Assembly: GCA_031262125.1 (NCBI GenBank)
Contig: JAISII010000165.1
Coordinates: 1-9,958 of the forward strand
Origin: Oscillospiraceae bacterium
GTDB taxonomy: Bacteria > Bacillota > Clostridia > Oscillospirales > Acutalibacteraceae
DNA: 9,958 bases
Reading direction: 5' to 3'
In this document: piece after piece, positions 5,373 through 9,958 of the stretch
How positions within the stretch are numbered: the stretch's first letter is position 1
Layout: each line of letters opens with the position of its first letter
Program-made: the position numbers and the translations under genes
Notes under the pieces: generated by a model
The model's database searches: none
Told to the model about the DNA's origin: nothing
What the model saw: only the letters and a program-made list of their open reading frames with translations

Positions 5373-6314
5373 TCAGTTCTCACCTATATTTGCTATATCC
5401 TTAATATCGTACGGGGTTTGCTGATAAACATAATAGTTTAGCCAATTTGTAAAAATAAGCATTGCACTTGTTCGCCATTTTAGCTGCGGCATAAGCTTTG
5501 GGTTGTCCTTCGGGAAGTAATTTTGAGGAATATCGGGGTTAAGCCCACGGTCAATATCCCTGAAATATTCTTGGGCTAATGTTAACCTGTCGTATTCAAA
5601 ATGCCCGAACGAATAAAACTCCCGCCCGTTTTTGTTTGCAACAACGGCAATTCCGGCATCGCCCAAATTGTCGGCAACTGCTAAAATTTCGAGGTTTTTG
5701 TTCTTTGCAATTTCGTCGGCAAAAACCGTGGTATGGCGAGAATGCGGAATATGAAAAGTATCGTTTAAGCCACGCAAAAGCGGATGATGCCTGTTAAGAC
5801 TGTGATGCCGATATACGCCCGACAGCTTTTTTTGCAAGGTGTGGTTAGGAATACCGTAGTTATAATAAAGGCTTGCCTGTGCACCCCAGCAAATGTTAAA
5901 AATTGAGTAAACGTTCTTATGTGCCCAATCGAAAATCTCGGTAAGCTCCTGCCAATAGTCAACGTCCTCATAACGCAAATGCTCTACAGGGGCACCGGTT
6001 ATAATCATACCGTCAAATTTTCTGTGCTTTATGTCGTCCAAGCATTTATAAAACGTGTCAAGATGCTCGCTTTCGGTGTTTTTGCTGCAATGAGAAGCGG
6101 TTTGCAGCAGCTCGACATTAACCTGCAAGGGGCTGTTGCCCAGCAAGCGTAAAAGCTGTGTTTCGGTTTGTATTTTTGTAGGCATAAGGTTTAAAATCAG
6201 AATTTCCAACGGACGAATATCTTGTGTTAACGCCCTTGTTTCGGTAATTGTAAAAATGTTTTCCGATTCTAAAATTTTATGTGCCGGTAAATCGCTTTTT
6301 ATTTTAATAGGCAT
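5373..6314 (-). CDS. metA: MetA-type homoserine O-acyltransferase, predicted to use acetyl-CoA
   Basis: This 313-residue enzyme activates homoserine in the first committed step of methionine synthesis, in the cytoplasm. The family start MPIKIKSDLPA and the segment ILNLMPTKIQTETQLLRLL are typical. The nucleophile is Cys142 in NICWGAQ; the His/Glu partners are His238 and Glu240 in FGHFEYD (the family more often has a Pro between them). Residue 111 is Glu in TGAPVEHL. Known work on this family links Glu111 to acetyl-CoA use and Gly to succinyl-CoA, so I predict homoserine O-acetyltransferase despite the usual 'succinyltransferase' label. ATG 6314 fits the family start, with AGGCAGGA about 11 bases upstream, a rather long spacing. 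It lies 37 bp after proS on the same strand, so co-transcription from the proS promoter is likely. No S-box or other methionine riboswitch fits in that gap. Confidence 0.95.
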   Translation of the reverse strand: MPIKIKSDLPAHKILESENIFTITETRALTQDIRPLEILILNLMPTKIQTETQLLRLLGNSPLQVNVELLQTASHCSKNTESEHLDTFYKCLDDIKHRKFDGMIITGAPVEHLRYEDVDYWQELTEIFDWAHKNVYSIFNICWGAQASLYYNYGIPNHTLQKKLSGVYRHHSLNRHHPLLRGLNDTFHIPHSRHTTVFADEIAKNKNLEILAVADNLGDAGIAVVANKNGREFYSFGHFEYDRLTLAQEYFRDIDRGLNPDIPQNYFPKDNPKLMPQLKWRTSAMLIFTNWLNYYVYQQTPYDIKDIANIGEN

Positions 6315-6351
6315 AGTTTTCGCTATCCTGCCTTTCGGGTTTTAAAACCGC

Positions 6352-7791
6352 TTAATACTGCTTGCCCCAATAAACTTCATGCTTTGCAGGGTTGCCGCAG
6401 CAAACGCAATTATCGGAGTGTTTTTCTTCTTCAAAGGGAATACACCGGCTTTTTACGCCGCCGGTTTCGTTTTTAATTTTGTCCTCGCAAGCCGAATCTC
6501 CGCACCACATAGCACGAATAAACCCGGGTCGGTTTGCCGCAGTATCAATAAACTCATCATAGTTTTTTGCAACAAAAACTTTGCTCTCTAAATTTGCTTT
6601 TGCACGGGCAAGCAAGCCGTCGTGCAGCTCTGCCAGCAAACGTGCAACCTCGGTTTGCAAATTTTCGAACGGAACTGTAATTTTCTCTCGGGTATCTCGC
6701 CTTACCAGCACGCACTGCCCGTTTTCAATATCCTTTGGTCCAACCTCTAAACGCAGTGGCACGCCTTTCATTTCGTATTGGCTGAACTTCCAACCCGGCG
6801 AATTGTCCGAATCGTCCAGCTTTACACGAAAATCTGCACTAAGCTGTGCTTTAAGCTCGGCGGCTTTAGCAAGCACGCCCTCTTTATGCTGTGCTATAGG
6901 CACAATTGCAACCTGCACAGGGGCAATTTTGGGCGGCAAAATCAAGCCGTCGTCGTCGCCGTGAACCATAATAATTGCACCAAGCATACGGGTAGAAACA
7001 CCCCACGAGGTTTGATGCGGGTAATGCTGTTTGTTATCTCGTCCGGTGAATTTAATGTCAAAGCTTTTGCAAAAACCGTCGCCAAAATAATGTGTTGTGC
7101 CGCCCTGCAACGCAACGCCGTTATACATCATCGGCTCTATGGTATAGGTTGCTTCGGCACCTGCAAACTTTTCTTTTTCGGTTTTTTGCCCCACAATTGC
7201 GGGTATAGCTAAAGTGTCCCTATAAAAATCTTCATAAACCTGCAGCATACGCAAGGTTTCTTCTTGTGCTTGCTCGGGCGTTTCGTGCAGGGTATGCCCC
7301 TCTTGCCACAAGAATTCGGAAGTTCTTAAAAACGGGCGGGTTGTTTTTTCCCATCGTACGACATTGCACCACTGGTTATAAAGCTTTGGTAAATCACGAT
7401 AGGTGTTTACAATTTTTGCATAATGCTCGCAAAAAAGCGTCTCGGAAGTCGGGCGGATGCACAAGCGTTCGTTTAACTTTTCGCTGCCGCCGTATGTTAC
7501 CCAAGCAACCTCGGGGGCAAAGCCCTCTACATGGTCTTTCTCTTTTTGCAGCAAGCTTTCGGGTATAAGCAGCGGCATATACACGTTTTCGTGGTCGGTT
7601 TCTTTAAATCGGCGGTCCATATCCGCCTGAATATTCTCCCATATTGCATAGCCGTAAGGACGAATTACCATAAAGCCCTTAACGCCCGAATAATCAACCA
7701 ATTCGGCTTTTTTTACAATATCGGTGTACCATTTTGCAAAGTCAACATCTCGGCTTGTAATAGCCTCGACCATTTTTTTATTGTTTGCCAT
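6352..7791 (-). CDS. proS: Prolyl-tRNA synthetase, short form without editing domain (ProS type 3)
   Basis: This 479-residue class II aminoacyl-tRNA synthetase charges tRNA-Pro with proline. It is the archaeal/eukaryote-like short form: there is no long insertion between motifs 2 and 3 as in the ~570-residue bacterial type. Landmarks are RPTSET (residues 113-118), motif 2 from Arg147 (RWEKTTRPFLRTSEFLWQEG), the HYFGDGF loop near 234-240, and motif 3 HQTSWGVSTRMLGA ending around residue 272 with Arg268. An anticodon-binding domain follows (about 290-395), then a C-terminal zinc-type module with Cys430, 435, 450, 462, 464 and 465, ending in Tyr479, as is typical of this form. ATG 7791 has GAGGA eight bases upstream. 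A strong promoter (TTGATT, 17 bp, TATAAT) lies directly upstream; no T-box leader fits in the short leader. metA follows after 37 bp. Confidence 0.97.
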   Translation of the reverse strand: MANNKKMVEAITSRDVDFAKWYTDIVKKAELVDYSGVKGFMVIRPYGYAIWENIQADMDRRFKETDHENVYMPLLIPESLLQKEKDHVEGFAPEVAWVTYGGSEKLNERLCIRPTSETLFCEHYAKIVNTYRDLPKLYNQWCNVVRWEKTTRPFLRTSEFLWQEGHTLHETPEQAQEETLRMLQVYEDFYRDTLAIPAIVGQKTEKEKFAGAEATYTIEPMMYNGVALQGGTTHYFGDGFCKSFDIKFTGRDNKQHYPHQTSWGVSTRMLGAIIMVHGDDDGLILPPKIAPVQVAIVPIAQHKEGVLAKAAELKAQLSADFRVKLDDSDNSPGWKFSQYEMKGVPLRLEVGPKDIENGQCVLVRRDTREKITVPFENLQTEVARLLAELHDGLLARAKANLESKVFVAKNYDEFIDTAANRPGFIRAMWCGDSACEDKIKNETGGVKSRCIPFEEEKHSDNCVCCGNPAKHEVYWGKQY

Positions 7792-7828
7792 AAGTTCAAT
7801 CCTCTTCTTTAATTATACTCTGCATATG

Positions 7829-7857
7829 ATTATACCTTTTTTGTACAAAAAAATCAA
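7829..7857 (-). promoter_or_regulatory. Promoter of proS (and probably metA)
   Basis: On the minus strand TTGATT (7857-7852) and TATAAT (7834-7829) are separated by exactly 17 bp. Transcription should start near 7822, giving a leader of roughly 30 nt before ATG 7791. Two bases after the -10 the minus strand reads TATGCAGA (7826-7819), the same 8-mer that follows the fic -10 box. Confidence 0.8.
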
Positions 7858-7967
7858 TACACACTTTATATTAAATTGCCATATTAAATTCGGCTCTTTA
7901 CAAATCAACGCATTTGTGTTAAATTAGTAATATAAATTTAAACTATTATTTTGGAGGGTTTAAAGCT

Positions 7968-8510
7968 ATGATTATATGCAACAGATGCAACCAACAAAAC
8001 GAAGACGACGCATTGTTTTGCAGCTATTGCGGCGAAAATATATCTGCACAACCACGCCCCACAACACTTAACGGTGTGCCTCTTGAACAACAAGCTGCAC
8101 CGGTTACGCCGCAACCACCTTCCCCACCTGTCAACCAGTCCCCGGGGCAACCATATAATGGGCAATATCCACAATATCCGCAACAGCCGCAGCAACCTTA
8201 CAACGGGCAGTATCCGCAATATCAATACCCGCAATATCCTCAGCAGCCCTACAATGGGCAATATCCGCAATACCCCAATTACGCCAATAACGGCGACGGT
8301 GCCGCAACAGGCTCTTTGGTGTGCGGAATAATCGGCTTGTTTGTTGCCGGGCTTATTATGGGCATTATTGCAATTGTGCAGGGCAACAAAGCTAAAAAGC
8401 TGGGTTATACCGGCGGCAAAGCAACCGCAGGCATAGTTTTGGGAATTATAGATATTGCTTGCATGGTGCTTTTTATGATTATAAATTTTGGCGGATTTTT
8501 ATATTTTTGA
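7968..8510 (+). CDS. Zinc-ribbon, P/Q/Y-rich, two-TM membrane protein (DUF4190-like)
   Basis: The 180-residue product has three parts. Residues 1-25 form a zinc ribbon with CNRC (4-7) and CSYC (18-21). Residues ~28-110 are a disordered linker rich in Pro, Gln, Tyr and Asn, with three copies of QPYNGQYPQY (61-70, 76-85, 93-102). Residues ~113-136 (GSLVCGIIGLFVAGLIMGII) and ~153-178 are two membrane helices joined by a short basic loop (QGNKAKKLGYTGGKA), matching the DUF4190 style of small membrane proteins. The ribbon and linker should face the cytoplasm. The function is not known; such proteins are common in Firmicutes. GGAGG (7953-7957) lies 10 bases before ATG 7968. Upstream DNA is A/T-rich, with at best a weak promoter (TTGTGT 7914-7919, TTTAAA 7937-7942). 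A terminator follows at 8529, so it is probably a single-gene transcript. Confidence 0.85.
   Translation: MIICNRCNQQNEDDALFCSYCGENISAQPRPTTLNGVPLEQQAAPVTPQPPSPPVNQSPGQPYNGQYPQYPQQPQQPYNGQYPQYQYPQYPQQPYNGQYPQYPNYANNGDGAATGSLVCGIIGLFVAGLIMGIIAIVQGNKAKKLGYTGGKATAGIVLGIIDIACMVLFMIINFGGFLYF
8148..8273 (+). repeat. Tandem-like repeat coding for QPYNGQYPQY
   Basis: Three 30-bp units (8148-8177, 8193-8222, 8244-8273) encode the identical ten residues but differ at several third codon positions, for example CCATAT, CCTTAC and CCCTAC for Pro-Tyr. The protein repeat is thus kept while the DNA has drifted, which hints at selection on the amino acids rather than a fresh duplication. Shorter QYPQ pieces fill the gaps. 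Confidence 0.8.
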
Positions 8511-8528
8511 TTAACTTAATTAAGCAAG

Positions 8529-8562
8529 CCGATATACTTAAATGTATATCGGTTTTTGTTTT
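8529..8562 (+). terminator. Rho-independent terminator after the zinc-ribbon gene
   Basis: CCGATATAC (8529-8537) and GTATATCGG (8544-8552) form a perfect 9-bp stem with loop TTAAAT, followed by TTTTTGTTTT. It begins 18 bases after the stop codon at 8508-8510. Confidence 0.9.
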
Positions 8563-8623
8563 GTGCAAAATATACAAAAATCGATATAAAATTTCTACAC
8601 CTGTTTTCTAAAATTACTTGAAT

Positions 8624-8652
8624 TTGATTTAAAACTATGTTAAAATTATTAT
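8624..8652 (+). promoter_or_regulatory. Promoter upstream of glgB
   Basis: TTGATT (8624-8629) is followed after 17 bp by TATTAT (8647-8652). Transcription would start near 8659, giving a leader of about 120 nt before glgB. A second TATAAT (8672-8677) lies inside the following inverted repeat but lacks a good -35 (TTATGA at 8649-8654 at best). Confidence 0.6.
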
Positions 8653-8654
8653 GA

Positions 8655-8691
8655 ACGATTTTTGAACGTATTATAATGCTGTTCAAATCGT
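8655..8691 (+). promoter_or_regulatory. Inverted repeat around a TATAAT box in the glgB leader
   Basis: ACGATTTTTGAAC (8655-8667) and GTTCAAATCGT (8681-8691) are reverse complements over 11 bp with two extra T in the left arm. The 13-bp centre contains TATAAT (8672-8677). It could be an operator over a second promoter, or the first stem of the RNA leader if transcription starts near 8659. No named riboswitch class is recognised in the remaining leader (8692-8768). Confidence 0.5.
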
Positions 8692-8780
8692 AACCTTTCA
8701 TTGCTGGTATATGGGAGAGCTTCTGAAAATGCCCCGAAATCGGCTGGAGAACAAATTTTTATTTTTATCGGAGGGCAAAC

Positions 8781-9958
8781 ATGAATCAGGCAATTAATGA
8801 CGAAAGAACACCATTGGGGCTGTTTCACGATGGTGATTCGACTGCAGCCTATGAGTATTTGGGTGCACATTTTACAAGATGGGAAAATCGCAGCGGCGTA
8901 GTGTTCCGTGTTTGGGCACCAAACGCTTTGAGTGTTTCGGTTGTGGGCGACTTTAACGACTGGGACAAATTTGCTAATTTTATGTATAAAATCAGCGACA
9001 AAGGCGTTTGGGAAGTTTTTATTGAAGGCTTAGGGCTTAACTCGAACTATAAATATTGTGTAGAAACACCGTGGATGGAGCGTGTGCTAAAAAGCGACCC
9101 TTATGCTTTTCATGCCGAGGTACGCCCCAGCAATGCTTCGCTTGTTTACAGCATTGGCGGCTTTAACTGGACGGATGATGCTTGGCTTGCTTCTCATAAA
9201 GACAACAGCCATTTTGAAAAGCCGATGAATATATACGAAATTCACGCAGGCTCGTGGAAGAAAAAGCCCGACGGTTCTCACTTTAGCTATCGTGAGTTAG
9301 CCGCAGAGCTTGTGCCGTATATGAAGAAAATGAACTATACCCATGTTGAGTTTATGCCTATAACCGAGTACCCGTTCGACGACAGCTGGGGGTACCAGGT
9401 AACGGGCTATTTTGCACCAACCTCTCGCTATGGCACACCACACGATTTAATGAGCTTTATTAACGAAATGCACAATGCGGGTTTGGGCGTTATTTTAGAC
9501 TGGGTTCCTGCTCACTTCCCCCGTGATTTGCACGGCTTGGGCAAGTTTGACGGCACCTGCTGCTATGAATATGCCGACACACGCAAAGGCGAGCACAAAG
9601 AATGGGGCACCTATGTTTTTGATTATACCCGTTATGAGGTAGTAAGCTTTTTAATTTCGAGTGCTATGTACTGGCTTAAAGAGTTCCATATAGACGGTAT
9701 TCGTGTTGACGCCGTTGCCTCTATGCTGTACCTTGATTATAACCGTAACGACGGCGAATGGGTTGCCAACAAATACGGCGGCAAAGAGAATTTGGAGGCT
9801 GTTGACTTTTTGCAGCGGCTTAACAAAACAATTCACCAGCACTTCCCCGGTGCTATGATGATAGCCGAAGAAAGCACCTCGTGGCCAAAGGTTTCGCAAT
9901 CGGTAGAAGACGGCGGCTTGGGCTTTGATTATAAATGGAATATGGGCTGGATGAACGA
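8781..9958 (+). CDS. glgB: 1,4-alpha-glucan branching enzyme, N-terminal 392 residues (3' end outside window)
   Basis: The enzyme makes alpha-1,6 branches in glycogen in the cytoplasm. The frame starts at ATG 8781 with CGGAGGG (8769-8775) five bases upstream and stays open to the window edge. Residues ~23-125 form the CBM48-like N-terminal domain (AYEYLGAHF, FRVWAPNALSVSVVGDFNDW). The GH13 barrel then begins (MNIYEIHAGSWKKK, residues 149-162; EYPFDDSWGYQVTGYFAPTS near 196-215). Conserved regions seen are I, DWVPAHFP (240-247); II, GIRVDAVASMLY (306-317) with nucleophile Asp310; and III, IAEEST (361-366) with acid/base Glu363. DWVPAHFPRD and HGLGKFDGT are typical of branching enzymes rather than amylases. 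Region IV and the C-terminal beta domain lie beyond the window. Whether other glycogen genes follow cannot be seen. Confidence 0.96.
   Translation, partial: MNQAINDERTPLGLFHDGDSTAAYEYLGAHFTRWENRSGVVFRVWAPNALSVSVVGDFNDWDKFANFMYKISDKGVWEVFIEGLGLNSNYKYCVETPWMERVLKSDPYAFHAEVRPSNASLVYSIGGFNWTDDAWLASHKDNSHFEKPMNIYEIHAGSWKKKPDGSHFSYRELAAELVPYMKKMNYTHVEFMPITEYPFDDSWGYQVTGYFAPTSRYGTPHDLMSFINEMHNAGLGVILDWVPAHFPRDLHGLGKFDGTCCYEYADTRKGEHKEWGTYVFDYTRYEVVSFLISSAMYWLKEFHIDGIRVDAVASMLYLDYNRNDGEWVANKYGGKENLEAVDFLQRLNKTIHQHFPGAMMIAEESTSWPKVSQSVEDGGLGFDYKWNMGWMN

Noticed and set aside
6336..6350. Palindrome GGTTTTAAAACC between proS and metA
   Set aside because: It has no loop and no T-run, so it would not form a stable terminator; the two genes are more likely co-transcribed.
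7792..7828. Possible T-box leader for proS
   Set aside because: The predicted leader is only about 30 nt and has no specifier stem, T-box sequence or terminator; it is too short for this riboswitch.
7938..8270. Minus-strand open frame opposite the zinc-ribbon gene
   Set aside because: It is the antisense of the P/Q/Y repeats (Leu/Arg-rich product). The plus gene has zinc motifs, membrane helices, GGAGG and a terminator.
8711..8797. Possible 28-codon upstream ORF overlapping the glgB start
   Set aside because: No ribosome binding site precedes it and the product is not recognisable; its frame overlap with glgB may be chance.

Overview
The window looks like chromosomal DNA from a low-to-mid GC Firmicute of class Clostridia, most likely an anaerobic gut or rumen Oscillospiraceae/Ruminococcaceae relative. 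Reasons are the Clostridia-type Tex, YebC, MetA, GlgB and short two-domain-type ProS proteins, strong GGAGG ribosome binding sites, A/T-rich intergenic DNA with near-consensus promoters, and a secreted dockerin protein. This placement is inferred from protein style only; no 16S rRNA or other marker is present.

Layout. Positions 1-353 (+) are the 3' end of tex. A short A/T-rich region (354-522) follows, with a perfect 31-bp tandem duplication and several TATGCAGAAAA half-sites in both orientations; these form the promoter/operator of a class II Fic AMP-transferase gene (523-1572, +). A bidirectional terminator (about 1644-1683) separates fic from a block of minus-strand genes: a 49-hexad left-handed beta-helix protein (1697-2746), a secreted dockerin protein (2809-3990), a YebC/TACO1-family protein (4056-4787), a hairpin-rich intergenic region, a small HMA-fold protein with a degenerate metal motif (5034-5243), metA (5373-6314) and proS (6352-7791). 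The minus block is closed by the proS promoter (7829-7857). Divergently on the plus strand lie a zinc-ribbon/P-Q-Y-rich/two-TM membrane protein (7968-8510), its terminator, and the 5' part of glgB (8781 to the window end).

How the genes relate. proS and metA are 37 bp apart and probably co-transcribed. The other genes mostly have their own promoter or terminator signals, so this is a mosaic of housekeeping genes (tex, yebC, metA, proS, glgB) and accessory genes (fic, beta-helix protein, dockerin protein, HMA protein, zinc-ribbon membrane protein). I see no CRISPR array, rRNA, tRNA, transposase, integrase or clear phage structural gene.

The strongest candidates for something not fully described are: (i) the fic control region, where duplicated half-sites and an inverted repeat span the -10 of a Fic protein that carries its own C-terminal winged helix, suggesting autoregulation; (ii) the very long, almost perfectly hexad-regular beta-helix protein with a single five-residue coil defect; (iii) the three hairpins between the HMA gene and yebC; and (iv) the inverted repeat enclosing a TATAAT box in the glgB leader.
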